From the NCBI GenBank assembly GCA_003244105.1, contig QHBK01000003.1, positions 98,394-162,393 of the forward strand: a DNA stretch of 64,000 nt. The letters run 5' to 3'. Within the stretch, counting starts at the first letter, position 1. Each line of letters starts with the position of its first letter. The position numbers and the translations under genes are program-made. Origin of the DNA: Candidatus Eremiobacter antarcticus. Its GTDB lineage: Bacteria; Vulcanimicrobiota; Vulcanimicrobiia; Eremiobacterales; Eremiobacteraceae. Under the pieces are notes generated by a model. The model ran no database searches. It saw only the letters and a list, made by a program, of their open reading frames with translations, and had not been told where the DNA came from. Of this stretch, positions 25,724 through 34,507 are shown piece by piece.

Positions 25724-26716
25724 TTACGATCCTCGTGTGGAGCTGCGTTTGCCGAAGGGCAGGGAAGCGAACATGCGCGCAAACCAGGGAGAGCGATCGG
25801 ACAGCGCCGGAATCGGCAGCGCTTCTCCCAACATCCGAGCCGCGATCCGCCGGAACGCAGCGCCGGTTTCCGAGCCGGCGATGTCCACCACGGGTGCGCC
25901 GCGGTTGGTCGCCACGATGACGTCTTTGTCGTCGGGGACGACGCCGATCAGCTCGAGCCGCAGGATGTCAAGGACGTCGTCGACGTTCAACATGGAACCG
26001 CGTTTGACGAGCTGCGGCCTGATGCGGTTCAGGATCAATTTCGGCGCGATGGCGCCCGACAACAGGCCAGCGACGCGATCGGCGTCGCGCACGGCTGAAA
26101 CCTCGGGCGTCGTGACGATGATGGCTTCTTGCGCTCCGGCGACGGCGTTGCGAAAGCCCTGTTCGATGCCGGCCGGACAATCGATGAGCACGAAGTCAAA
26201 GCGCTCCTGCAGCTCCGCAACGAGCGCTCTCATCGCTTCCGGCGCGATTTCGTCTTTGTCGCGGTTCTGCGCGGCCGGCAAGAGCGCGAGCATCTTCCGC
26301 ACGCGATCCCGCACAAGCGCTTCGTCGAGCGACGCGTGTCCTTCGATGACGTCGAGCGAGTGTTTGCGGATGCGGTTCTCCAAGCCCATGACGACATCGA
26401 GGTTGCGCAGGCCGACGTCTGCATCCACGACGACGACGCGTTTGCCGGCGTCGGCCAAGGCGGTGCCAAGATTGGCGGTCACCGTCGTCTTGCCCACGCC
26501 TCCCTTGCCTGAGGTTATGACGACTGCGCGGCCCAACTCGACGCAACGGTGCCGCGGACGCTCTTCGGCCGGCGCCTGTGGACTCACGCTAGCGCTCGGG
26601 TGTGCGGTATCGGGCTCGTTCCGGCTGGGCGCGACGGCGCTGCCGTCGAGCGTTTGGGCGGCCGCCTGCGCTTCAGACGCCGCGCTCGCGAGCTGCTGGT
26701 CGAGTTCGTTCCTCAT
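25724..26716 (-). CDS. second MinD-type ATPase (MinD2) with N-terminal extension
   Basis: A 330-residue deviant Walker ATPase. About 60 residues of Ala/Pro-rich sequence precede the MinD core, which begins AVVITSGKGGVGKTT near residue 64, followed by DADVGLRNLD and VLIDCPAGIEQGFRNA. The C-terminus SPWFARMFASLPFGK is an amphipathic helix suited to membrane targeting. It is clearly MinD rather than ParA, but it differs from the adjacent MinD1 along most of its length. The ATG has GGAAGG upstream. It is 43 bp after MinD1 and 3 bp before minE. Confidence 0.9.
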   Translation of the reverse strand: MRNELDQQLASAASEAQAAAQTLDGSAVAPSRNEPDTAHPSASVSPQAPAEERPRHRCVELGRAVVITSGKGGVGKTTVTANLGTALADAGKRVVVVDADVGLRNLDVVMGLENRIRKHSLDVIEGHASLDEALVRDRVRKMLALLPAAQNRDKDEIAPEAMRALVAELQERFDFVLIDCPAGIEQGFRNAVAGAQEAIIVTTPEVSAVRDADRVAGLLSGAIAPKLILNRIRPQLVKRGSMLNVDDVLDILRLELIGVVPDDKDVIVATNRGAPVVDIAGSETGAAFRRIAARMLGEALPIPALSDRSPWFARMFASLPFGKRSSTRGS

Positions 26717-26759
26717 GATCCGCCTTCCAGGCAGCCGCGCTGCGCGGCGTCTGCCTCCC

Positions 26760-27551
26760 TCATCGTAGACCGGCCATCATCTTGCGCAGTTGCAGCCAAA
26801 GACCGTCATTGGGAAGCTCCACGTAGGGGATATCCTCTCCCAGCAACCGGCGCCCGATCGTGCTGTACACGGCGCCGAGACGCCGCGCGCCGTCCAGCAC
26901 GACCGGCTGACCGCGATTGGTCGCGTCGATGATCTCTTCATCATCCGGCACGATGCCGAGGATCTCGCGCCCGAGGATCTCGCGCACGTCGTCGACGCTG
27001 AGCATATCGCCGCTTTTCACCATCTCAGGGCGGATGCGATTGATCAGCACGCGCGCGCGCCGGCTGCCCAGCATTCCGAGGATGCGGTCCGCGTCGCGGA
27101 TGGCGGCCACTTCGGGCATCGTGACGACGACGGCTTGGGACGCGCCTGCGATCGCATTGCGAAAGCCGTGCTCGATGCCCGCCGGACAGTCGATGAGCAC
27201 CGCGTCGAACTGCCCGGCCAACGCATGCGTCATGTGTTCCATCTGCGATTCGCTGACCGATTCTTTCTCTTTGGTCTGCGCAGCCGGCAAGAGGTACAGG
27301 CCCGCGATGCGCTTATCTTTGATCAGCGCCTGGCGGGGCTGGCAACGCCCTTCGATCACATCCACGACGTCGTAGACGATGCGCTTTTCCAAGCCCAGCA
27401 CGAGATCGAGGTTGCGCAATCCGATGTCGGCATCGACGAGAACGACCTGCTTGCCGAGCTTCGCCAAGGCGGCGCCGATGTTGGCGGTGGTGGTCGTCTT
27501 CCCAACGCCGCCTTTCCCCGAGGTGACGACGAAAACGTTGGCGTCCATCAT
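26760..27551 (-). CDS. minD: septum site-determining ATPase MinD (MinD1)
   Basis: A 263-residue protein of canonical MinD length. The deviant Walker A VVTSGKGGVGKTT starts near residue 7, DADIGLRNLDLVLGLE near 39, VLIDCPAGIEHGFRNA near 119, and a C-terminal amphipathic helix GLWLQLRKMMAGL ends the protein. MinD binds the membrane with ATP and recruits MinC. An ATG overlapping the minC stop (ATGA) was chosen; the frame runs another 53 codons back through minC. Confidence 0.94.
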   Translation of the reverse strand: MMDANVFVVTSGKGGVGKTTTTANIGAALAKLGKQVVLVDADIGLRNLDLVLGLEKRIVYDVVDVIEGRCQPRQALIKDKRIAGLYLLPAAQTKEKESVSESQMEHMTHALAGQFDAVLIDCPAGIEHGFRNAIAGASQAVVVTMPEVAAIRDADRILGMLGSRRARVLINRIRPEMVKSGDMLSVDDVREILGREILGIVPDDEEIIDATNRGQPVVLDGARRLGAVYSTIGRRLLGEDIPYVELPNDGLWLQLRKMMAGLR

Positions 27552-28378
27552 GCGCTTCCGTGCGCTCGCGGCGAGCGCACCGCCGGCTCGATGACGATGC
27601 GGCCCTCGCGTACGCGAGCCGCCTCCGGCACCGCGCGCGCGCGTTGCGGTTCCTGTTCGTGGGCCGATGCGATCAGCCGCGCGATGCGAACTTGAGTGGC
27701 TTCGAGGCACAGCGCGAAGACCGCGCTTTGGTCGTCGCCCTCGGCGCCGGCGTGGGCGAGGCCACGCAACGTTCCCCAGACCAGGATATCGCCGGTGGCG
27801 ATGAGCTCGGCGCCTGCATTGACGTCACCGATCACGACGATGCTGCCGAACGCGCTCAAGCTCTGGCCCGAGCGCAGCGTGCCTTTCCAATAACAGTTCT
27901 GCGCTGAGGTGCGCGCGCCGCCGGAGCCGGAGCTCACGTCGTCGATGCCTCTTCCGGTTGCGCCGTTCTCGCCGGCCAGACGGCGGGCCGCAGCCCGAGC
28001 CGCCGGTTCGCCGCCTTCGTGCCATGCCTTTCGGACCTCAGCGGGTTCTACCCGATCGTCGTGGACGCGAGGGGCTGCGGCAACGCTGGCCGCGACGATG
28101 CGCAGTCCCGCTTCACGCGCCGCCTCAATCACCTCGGGGGTGTCACAGACCGCGCCGTCCGCCGTGATGCCGAACTCTTCCAGCGTCGCGATCATGCCCT
28201 CAAGCTCGCGGCTTTCCAGCGGCTCATCGCCCAGCATCAGCACGGCGCGCCCGCCGCGATAGAAGTTGGGCAAGGCGGTCATGCGTTCGCGAAGCTTCGC
28301 CGCCACGGCGACCAGCGGCCGCTCATGCAAATGCAGCAAGAGGCCAGATTTCGTCCCTTTTATTTGCACCGGACGCAC
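27548..28378 (-). CDS. minC: septum site-determining protein MinC
   Basis: An FtsZ assembly inhibitor. The N-terminal domain begins RPVQIKGTKSGLLLHLHERP; the C-terminal beta-helix has KGTLRSGQSLSAFGSIVVIGDVNAGAELIATGDILVWGTLRGLAHAGAEGD, typical of MinC. About 276 residues from this GTG. The start is not settled: the GTG has a weak ribosome site, AAGGGA lies some 25 bp upstream, and the frame is open to a TTG at 28504, which would add an Arg-rich amphipathic segment. It is the first gene of minC-minD1-minD2-minE-rodA. Confidence 0.88.
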   Translation of the reverse strand: MRPVQIKGTKSGLLLHLHERPLVAVAAKLRERMTALPNFYRGGRAVLMLGDEPLESRELEGMIATLEEFGITADGAVCDTPEVIEAAREAGLRIVAASVAAAPRVHDDRVEPAEVRKAWHEGGEPAARAAARRLAGENGATGRGIDDVSSGSGGARTSAQNCYWKGTLRSGQSLSAFGSIVVIGDVNAGAELIATGDILVWGTLRGLAHAGAEGDDQSAVFALCLEATQVRIARLIASAHEQEPQRARAVPEAARVREGRIVIEPAVRSPRAHGSA

Positions 28379-28430
28379 GAACTTGGGGCGGCTATTTTCG
28401 TTTCCCTTGTGGATGCGACGGCGAATAATC

Positions 28431-28459
28431 TGTGAAAATGCTGTGAATGCCGCGAATGC
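28431..28459. promoter_or_regulatory. three imperfect direct repeats upstream of minC
   Basis: Three head-to-tail copies of a unit close to TGTGAATGC: TGTGAAAATGC, TGTGAATGC and CGCGAATGC. They lie between the divergent minC and M48 genes, about 53 bp before the chosen minC start. They could be a regulator binding site. If minC starts at the upstream TTG they would instead be coding (repeated Ala-Phe). Confidence 0.25.
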
Positions 28460-28543
28460 TCGCGCCCTCAAAAGGCGCAGGTACGGACGTGCGGTGCGTC
28501 GCAAAGTTGTGGAAGGGCCGCACTCGGCCGCAGGAGCTCCCTC

Positions 28544-30526
28544 ATGAATAAATCGTGCAAACGCAGCCTCGCCGCCGCGTTGCTTGCCTGCCTCACCCTC
28601 TCAAGCATGCCCGTGCCGGCTGCGGCCGTTTCCACGGCAACCGAGATCCAGATCGGGATCCAAGCCGCTAAACAAGTCGATGCTGAGAACTCCATCGTGT
28701 CCGATCCGGTGCTCAATAACTGGGTCGGTTCTTTGCGCCAGAAGCTCGTCAACTACCGGGCTCGGCCTGACATCGACTATAAGTTCAAGATCATCGACAC
28801 GAACGACATCAATGCGTTCTCGCTGCCGGGCGGGTTCGTGTATCTGAACTTCGGCTTGCTCAACTTCGTGAACTCGGACGATGAGTTGGCGGGGGTCATG
28901 GGCCACGAGATGGGGCACGTCGAGCGGCGCCATTCGATCACGCTGAACGCCAAAGCGCAGGTGCTCAACGTGCTGCTCGGACTGTTGTCGGTTGCGTCGC
29001 CCTTCATCTACCGCTTCGGCAACCTCGTGGACCAGCTGTCCGTCTATAAGATGTCACGCGTCGACGAGCTCCAGGCCGATCAATACGGGCTGCTGCTGAT
29101 GACGCGCGCCGGCTACGACCCCAACGGCATGGTCTCGTTCATGGACCGGCTGGGCAAGCAGTACGGTCAGACCGGCAGTACGCTCGCCAAGTATTTCGAG
29201 ACGCACCCCGATCCGAAGGCGCGCATCAGCCACTTGCGCGGCTATCCGCAGCTGCAGAAGGTCGACAATCAGGCGCTCTTGGCGCAGGCTATCCACGACG
29301 AAGACGAAGGCCGCTACGCGTACGCCCTGCACAAGGTCAACGCGGTGCTCGCGAGCGAGCCGAACAACCAGCTCGCGCTGCTGCACGCCGGCCAGCTCGA
29401 GCTGGCGCTGGGAAGTTTCGATCGCAGCGAGCAGGCTTTGGCGAAGCTCGAGCATTCGACGGGCGTCAGCGCGGCCGCACAAAGCGCCGCAGCGCACCAG
29501 CTGTCGTTGTTGCCCCGCCGCTCGAACGCGGGCGAAAAGCTCCTGAATCCCAAGCTCGGTCCGATGCAGGCGCAGCTCGCGGGCGCAATCGCGCAGACCA
29601 AGACGACGCAGTCGGCGCTCGATGACCGCATCAAGCTGGGCAGAGAAGACTCCAAGCGCTTCAACCAGCGGCTGGACAATCTGTCCTACGAGATTCCGAA
29701 CTTCAGCAACGTCAACGTGCGCCCCGGGAGCCGCCTGGAAGGCGTGATCAACGATCTCTCCCACATGGCCAAAGACATCAACATCATCTTGGACAAGAGC
29801 GATTACATCATCTCGAACTCCACGGGCATGCTCAAAGATGACATCAGTGTGCTCAACGAGATGCAGGCGCCGCTTCGCCGCAAGACCTTGACGGCGACCG
29901 AGCGCGAGCTGTTGCCCTATTACAGCGACATGCTCGCGCAGATGAATCAGTCCCAGAGCGAGCTTGTGTCCGGCGTGACCGCGGCGCGTGGCGCGATGGC
30001 GTTGGGATGGCAGGCCATGCCGGCGCTGGATGTCTACTTCCGCCAGCTCGACCGCGCGAGCTTGGACTTCGGCGGCGATCTCTCGCCGCGCACCGCGCAG
30101 GATCTCAAGCCGTTGGCCGTCACCGCGGAGAACGCGCTCGACGCGGCAGCCAACGCCGCGGAGACGGCGCATGCGCTGTACTTCACGGCGCAATCACGCC
30201 AGCTGGTCAACCGCATCACGCTCTTGGGCGTCGGCACGTTCGAGGGCCGTTATGCGACGCTCACGTCGGTCATCAGCAAGCGGCTCGGCGTGGATGCGCC
30301 GACCTATGCAGAATCCTTGCGGCTGGGCATGTCGGCGGGCGACATCGCAGCGGCCAGCTGGCTTGCGGCCGAGGAGAAAGTGCCCGTCAGCACGGTCATC
30401 AACCAGCAGCGCGCCACCAATAAGACGATCATCGACATGGCGCTGGAGCGCCACCTTTCGCAAGAATCCCTGGAAGTCGTGTTGGGCATGCTGTGGGAGG
30501 GCTACGCAGAAAAGCCCATCGACTGA
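28544..30526 (+). CDS. M48 family zinc metalloprotease with TPR-like C-terminal region
   Basis: A 660-residue exported protein. A signal peptide covers about residues 1-28 (ending PAAA). The zinc motif HEMGH is at 121-125 and the third ligand Glu lies in RVDELQADQYG near 175, with ETHPDPKARISHL further on. The rest is helical and repeat-rich, and the M48-plus-helical-repeat layout resembles BepA, which repairs or degrades stalled outer-membrane proteins; the C-terminal 350 residues are longer than in BepA and contain coiled-coil-like stretches. The ATG is preceded by GGAG. It is coupled to the next gene by a TGATG overlap. Confidence 0.88.
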   Translation: MNKSCKRSLAAALLACLTLSSMPVPAAAVSTATEIQIGIQAAKQVDAENSIVSDPVLNNWVGSLRQKLVNYRARPDIDYKFKIIDTNDINAFSLPGGFVYLNFGLLNFVNSDDELAGVMGHEMGHVERRHSITLNAKAQVLNVLLGLLSVASPFIYRFGNLVDQLSVYKMSRVDELQADQYGLLLMTRAGYDPNGMVSFMDRLGKQYGQTGSTLAKYFETHPDPKARISHLRGYPQLQKVDNQALLAQAIHDEDEGRYAYALHKVNAVLASEPNNQLALLHAGQLELALGSFDRSEQALAKLEHSTGVSAAAQSAAAHQLSLLPRRSNAGEKLLNPKLGPMQAQLAGAIAQTKTTQSALDDRIKLGREDSKRFNQRLDNLSYEIPNFSNVNVRPGSRLEGVINDLSHMAKDINIILDKSDYIISNSTGMLKDDISVLNEMQAPLRRKTLTATERELLPYYSDMLAQMNQSQSELVSGVTAARGAMALGWQAMPALDVYFRQLDRASLDFGGDLSPRTAQDLKPLAVTAENALDAAANAAETAHALYFTAQSRQLVNRITLLGVGTFEGRYATLTSVISKRLGVDAPTYAESLRLGMSAGDIAAASWLAAEEKVPVSTVINQQRATNKTIIDMALERHLSQESLEVVLGMLWEGYAEKPID

Positions 30527-31542
30527 TGAGCCCCTCCTTCGCCGGCCGCGGCGGCTTTGGCGCTGCGCGGATGTTCAATCAGCTGTGGCGGCGGGTGAAC
30601 CTCAAGCAGATCGACTTCGAAGCCCAAAAGCCCGTGCAGCTGCTGATCGCTGGCCCGCGCGGCGATGAGTTCGTAAGCGTCCTCGCCGCGGCCGGTCCGC
30701 CGCTCGAGGGTGTGTTGCAGCGCATCGAGGGCCCGAGCACAGCGGGGAGCGGCTCTGCGCGCGCTCTCATCTTCTGCCCTGCGCCCGAAGAAAACGGTGC
30801 TTCTGCCAAAGCGCCCGAAACGTCACAACCGGTGTTCATCGTCCATGTCACGAGCGAGGACGCAGGGCACCATGCCAAGACCTCGCCTCCCGATCACAAA
30901 CCGCGCGCCGGCGCAACCGCGCACTATCCTTTGAGCGCCTTCACGCTGGCCGAGATGCGCAAGCATGTCTTGCCGGACTTGGCGCACGCGTATGGGGACT
31001 CGCAGATCGCCCTGGCCGCGCAGGTGCCGGCTTTCCGCTCGGTTGTTGCCGCGCGCCTCACGCTCGATTGCGCGATGAACAGCCTCAAGGTCGCCGCCGT
31101 GTCCGCGGTCGCCGATCATATCCCTATCTTAGGTCTGATCACGGGATCGATCGCGTCTGCCGGGGATACGATCGCGATCACGGCATTGCAGATGCGCATG
31201 CTGCTTCGCATTGCTGCCGCCTTCGGCAAGAAGGCCGAGTTCGCGCGCATCGTCGAGCTTGCGCCCGTGGTCGGCGGCGGTTATGGTTGGCGGGCTCTCG
31301 CGCGCGAAGCGTCCGGCTTTATCCCAGTCGCCGGCATCGCCATCAAGGCCGGAATCGCGTACGCCGGCAGCCTCGTCGTGGGCCAGGCCGCCTCGTATTA
31401 CTATGAGACCGGCAGTCACTTGCCGCCCCACGCGGTGGCGGCGATGTATCGAGAAGCCGGCGAGCGCGCGAAGGACATGGTCAAGAACTTCGCCACGCGG
31501 GGCTCCCGCAAGCACGACCCCGATCAGACAAGCCGCCGCTGA
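30526..31542 (+). CDS. DUF697-like membrane-associated protein
   Basis: A 338-residue protein. Residues 1-140 look like a degenerate alpha/beta domain (PVQLLIAGPRGDEF, then ALIFCPAP, PVFIVHVTSED) without a recognisable P-loop. From about 185 a DUF697-type region of hydrophobic helices follows: NSLKVAAVSAVADHIPILG, then DTIAITALQMRMLLRIAAAFGKK and a glycine-rich GFIPVAGIAIKAGIAYAGSL. In other proteins DUF697 sits behind a dynamin- or Era-like GTPase. Function unknown. The ATG overlaps the M48 stop by one base, so the pair is likely functionally linked. Confidence 0.7.
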   Translation: MSPSFAGRGGFGAARMFNQLWRRVNLKQIDFEAQKPVQLLIAGPRGDEFVSVLAAAGPPLEGVLQRIEGPSTAGSGSARALIFCPAPEENGASAKAPETSQPVFIVHVTSEDAGHHAKTSPPDHKPRAGATAHYPLSAFTLAEMRKHVLPDLAHAYGDSQIALAAQVPAFRSVVAARLTLDCAMNSLKVAAVSAVADHIPILGLITGSIASAGDTIAITALQMRMLLRIAAAFGKKAEFARIVELAPVVGGGYGWRALAREASGFIPVAGIAIKAGIAYAGSLVVGQAASYYYETGSHLPPHAVAAMYREAGERAKDMVKNFATRGSRKHDPDQTSRR

Positions 31543-31563
31543 AGACGCCGGCTCGAGGCCGGT

Positions 31564-32163
31564 TCAGAGCGTTCGACGACCCTCAAGCGCGCGCGCGACG
31601 GTCACCTCGTCAGCGTAATCCAAGTCGCCGCCGATCGGCAAACCGTAGGCAAGCCGTGTGACCTTCACGCCGGATGGCGTGAGCAGCCGGGCCAAGTACA
31701 ACGCTGTGGACTCGCCTTCGGCATTGGGATTGGTCGCCACGATGATCTCGGCGATGCCTTCGGCGGAGATGCGATCGATGAGCTCTTTGATCTTGAGCTG
31801 GCCGACGCCGACCCCCTCGATCGGCGAAATCAAGCCCCCGAGGACGTGATAGCGTCCCCGATAGCTCATAGTGCGTTCGATCGCGTACACGTCTTTGGCC
31901 TCGCCGACCACGCACACAACGCTTGCATCGCGTTTTGGGTCGCTGCACAGAGCGCACGGGTCTTGCTCCGTGAGCGAATAACAGCGGCTGCAGAAGCGGA
32001 CCTTGTCTTTGACGTCGAGAATGGCGCGGCTGAGCGCGGCGGTGTCTGCGCGGCTTGCGCTCAGGAGATAGAAAGCCAGGCGCGCGGCAGTTTTCGGCCC
32101 TATGGTGGGAAGCTTTTCCAATTCGCCGATGAGCGCGGACAACGGCGGCGCGAGATAATCCAA
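31564..32163 (-). CDS. recR: recombination mediator RecR
   Basis: A 199-residue protein of standard length. A helix-hairpin-helix segment LPTIGPKTAARLAFYLL is at residues 18-34, zinc cysteines are at 58, 61, 70 and 73, and the Toprim domain carries VVGEAKDVYAIERT and ATNPNAEGEST. RecR with RecO loads RecA at gaps. Last gene of dnaX-ybaB-recR. Confidence 0.97.
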   Translation of the reverse strand: MDYLAPPLSALIGELEKLPTIGPKTAARLAFYLLSASRADTAALSRAILDVKDKVRFCSRCYSLTEQDPCALCSDPKRDASVVCVVGEAKDVYAIERTMSYRGRYHVLGGLISPIEGVGVGQLKIKELIDRISAEGIAEIIVATNPNAEGESTALYLARLLTPSGVKVTRLAYGLPIGGDLDYADEVTVARALEGRRTL

Positions 32164-32178
32164 ACGGGGTGTTGCCCT

Positions 32179-32484
32179 TTACAAACCGGGAATGCCGAGA
32201 CCGCCGGTCAGTGGACCCATGCGCGCTTGTGACAAAGCCGCGACCTTAGACTGCGCATCCTTGAACGCGACCAGAATGAGATCTTCCAGCGTCTCCACGT
32301 CGCTCGGATCGACAGCATCCTTGCGCAGCTTGATGCCTTGGACGTTTCCGTGGCCGTTGAGCGTCACTTCCACGGCGCCCGCGCCCGCGGAGCCCGTCAC
32401 CGCTTCGTTGCCGAGATCTTCTTGGATCTTGGCAAGCTGCTCTTGAAGCTTGCGCGCTTGGCGCATGAGGTTTTGTTGGTTCAT
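32179..32484 (-). CDS. YbaB/EbfC family nucleoid-associated protein
   Basis: A 101-residue DNA-binding protein with the N-terminal helix NLMRQARKLQEQLAKIQEDLGN and the strand region GAVEVTLNGHGNVQGIKLRKDAVDPSDVETLEDLI typical of the family. It lies between dnaX and recR, the usual place. It forms dimers that bind DNA with little sequence specificity. Confidence 0.96.
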   Translation of the reverse strand: MNQQNLMRQARKLQEQLAKIQEDLGNEAVTGSAGAGAVEVTLNGHGNVQGIKLRKDAVDPSDVETLEDLILVAFKDAQSKVAALSQARMGPLTGGLGIPGL

Positions 32485-32523
32485 GATATCGCCGTCCCTT
32501 CGGCCCCGGATGCTGCGCTCATG

Positions 32524-34215
32524 TCAGAATAAGTCGGATCCCAGAACTGATTCGGCCAGCGTGAACTCCGATGGGCCTGCATGCGGCATAGGCGCCGACG
32601 GCGCGCTGATGATCCACTCGATGCTCGGAGTGACGCCGCTGACCTCCTCGATGGCTGCCGATAAAATGCGCGTCATCGCCGGTTCAGCCAGGCGATCGCG
32701 ATTGTACTTGCTGGGCACGCCCAGGGTGAGGCGCACGTCATCGGCTTCAACGATGGACGCGTGCCCCAAGTAACCGTAGCACGGCATCGAACGCTCTTTG
32801 ACTGCATTCACGATGAGCGGCCACAAAGCAGCTAACTTGGCATGCGTCAACGTTCCGCCGTTGATTGCTGCTGCGCGTTGAGCGGCCTGAGAGGGCCGGG
32901 GCGCTATTGGTTCTTGCGCTTGCGGGTTGTCCGCTCGGCGTCCGAGCGCGCGCACCTGCGGCGCAGACCGCTCGGCCGGTTCTGCTTTCTCACTCGCGCT
33001 GCGACCTTGGCCTTTTTTCTCCGGCGGCCCCGAGGGACCGCTGCCGCCGTCCATCCGCTCTTCCAACAGCCGCAGCCTGTCCGACAACGACTGCAGATTC
33101 AGCTCGTCGCTCGGCATGACGACTTTGATAAGCGCCAGCTCGAGATCGATGCGGGGTTGCGCCGAATAACGCTGTGAGATCGTCTCCGAGAGGTTGCGCA
33201 GCGCCGCCAAGATGATGCTGCGCTTGAGGCCGCCGAGCTTGGCCGAAATGCGCTCTGCCATCTCAGGCGGGACCTCGAGTTTCAAGAGCTCTGGGCTCAC
33301 CTGCGCGAGCAAGCCCAGTCGGAACCAGCGCAAAAGCTCTCTGGCTATCCAAGCCGGATCGGCGCCGCGCTCGATGGCTTGCGCCACTGCCGATAGCATC
33401 CCGCCTGCGTCCGATGCGCCCACCGCATCGGCGGTTCGTTCAACCAAGTCGTGCACCGGCGTGCCGAAGGCGGCGTCGAGAACGTCATCCGCGATTGCAT
33501 CGTCGCCGGCGAATCCCCGCGCCTGCTCCAGCAGCACCAGGGCGTCGCGCAGAGCGCCGTCGGCCAGGTAGGCGATGCGCGTGAGAGACTGAGCATCCGC
33601 TTGAATGCCTTCGCGCTCGGAGACGCGTTGCAACCTGCCCACGATGTCGGCCGTGCTCATGCGCCGGAACTCGTACCGTTGGCAGCGGGAGAGGATCGTC
33701 TGAGGCACTTTGTGCGGCTCGGTCGTGGCCAGCACGAAGACGACGTCGTCGGGGGGTTCCTCGAGCGTCTTCAAGAGCGCGTTGAACGCCTCGGGCGTGA
33801 GCATGTGGACTTCATCGATGATGTAGACCTTCTTGCGCAGCTGTGACGGCGCGAACTTCACCCGTTCGCGCAGCTCGCGGATATGCTCGATGCCGCGATT
33901 GCTGGCCGCGTCGATCTCGATGACATCGAAGGCCGTGCCGTTGGCGATCGAGATGCAGGCCTCGCACTCACCGCACGGGTCGGGCCGCGGTCCGTCCGTC
34001 TGGCAGGTGAGGCACTTGGCGAGGATGCGAGCGGCTGAGGTCTTGCCGGTGCCGCGGGGGCCGGCAAAGAGATAGGCATGAGCCACGCGTCCGCTTGCGA
34101 CGGCAGCTTGCAGGCCCGTGACCACGGCTGGCTGGCCCACCAGCTCGTCAAAAGCCATGGGCCGATGTTTGCGATACAGCGTCAGCGCCGGACCGGCAGG
34201 TTGTGATTCAGGCAC
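32524..34215 (-). CDS. dnaX: DNA polymerase III subunits gamma/tau
   Basis: A 563-residue clamp-loader ATPase. Walker A GPRGTGKTS is at residues 52-60, zinc cysteines are at 67, 70 (or neighbouring), 80, 83 and 86, Walker B IIDEVHMLT is near 130, and sensor-1 ATTEPHKVPQTILSRCQ near 175. A charged linker of about 70 residues is followed by a C-terminal domain that should bind the polymerase alpha subunit. The GTG start is preceded by AAGG. I saw no A-rich slippery site for a programmed gamma frameshift, but did not search exhaustively. Confidence 0.95.
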   Translation of the reverse strand: MPESQPAGPALTLYRKHRPMAFDELVGQPAVVTGLQAAVASGRVAHAYLFAGPRGTGKTSAARILAKCLTCQTDGPRPDPCGECEACISIANGTAFDVIEIDAASNRGIEHIRELRERVKFAPSQLRKKVYIIDEVHMLTPEAFNALLKTLEEPPDDVVFVLATTEPHKVPQTILSRCQRYEFRRMSTADIVGRLQRVSEREGIQADAQSLTRIAYLADGALRDALVLLEQARGFAGDDAIADDVLDAAFGTPVHDLVERTADAVGASDAGGMLSAVAQAIERGADPAWIARELLRWFRLGLLAQVSPELLKLEVPPEMAERISAKLGGLKRSIILAALRNLSETISQRYSAQPRIDLELALIKVVMPSDELNLQSLSDRLRLLEERMDGGSGPSGPPEKKGQGRSASEKAEPAERSAPQVRALGRRADNPQAQEPIAPRPSQAAQRAAAINGGTLTHAKLAALWPLIVNAVKERSMPCYGYLGHASIVEADDVRLTLGVPSKYNRDRLAEPAMTRILSAAIEEVSGVTPSIEWIISAPSAPMPHAGPSEFTLAESVLGSDLF

Positions 34216-34507
34216 GAGGGACCTTCAAAGCTCACTGGATCGTCAACGCGTTTGAGGCAGGCTGGCTTCGTCCGCTTCGCGGACCTCTCCCGCACCACCG
34301 CGTCACGGGTGCCGTCGCAGGTTTTAGCGCATACTCGCCGGGTATAAGAACAGCAGCGACTCATATCGGATCGCTCAAACGGCTCACGGACCTATTGACG
34401 TGGCCGATTCTGCCATCCCTGGGACGGCCTGCAGGGGGGCGGAACATCTTGTCCGCGAGAGCGTTCGCCTACGGTTACTCTTCAAGGAAGGTCAGCCGAA
34501 CAACGTC
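34216..34507. other. divergent intergenic region dnaX / recQ
   Basis: About 290 bp between divergent genes. A strong small hairpin GTCCG-CTTCG-CGGAC is at 34270-34284, about 55 bp into the dnaX leader. A TATAAG sequence near 34342 and a TTGACG near 34395 occur on the plus strand but are not at promoter spacing to each other. An upstream in-frame start for recQ at 34400 exists; the added residues do not look like RecQ. Confidence 0.4.

Noticed and set aside
31548..31562. CCGGC/GCCGG hairpin between the convergent DUF697 and recR genes as a terminator
   Set aside because: The stem is only 5 bp and no T tract follows, though a weak bidirectional role cannot be excluded.
34400..34507. 36-codon upstream extension of recQ
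   Set aside because: No similarity to RecQ N-termini; the ATG at 34508 gives the standard start.
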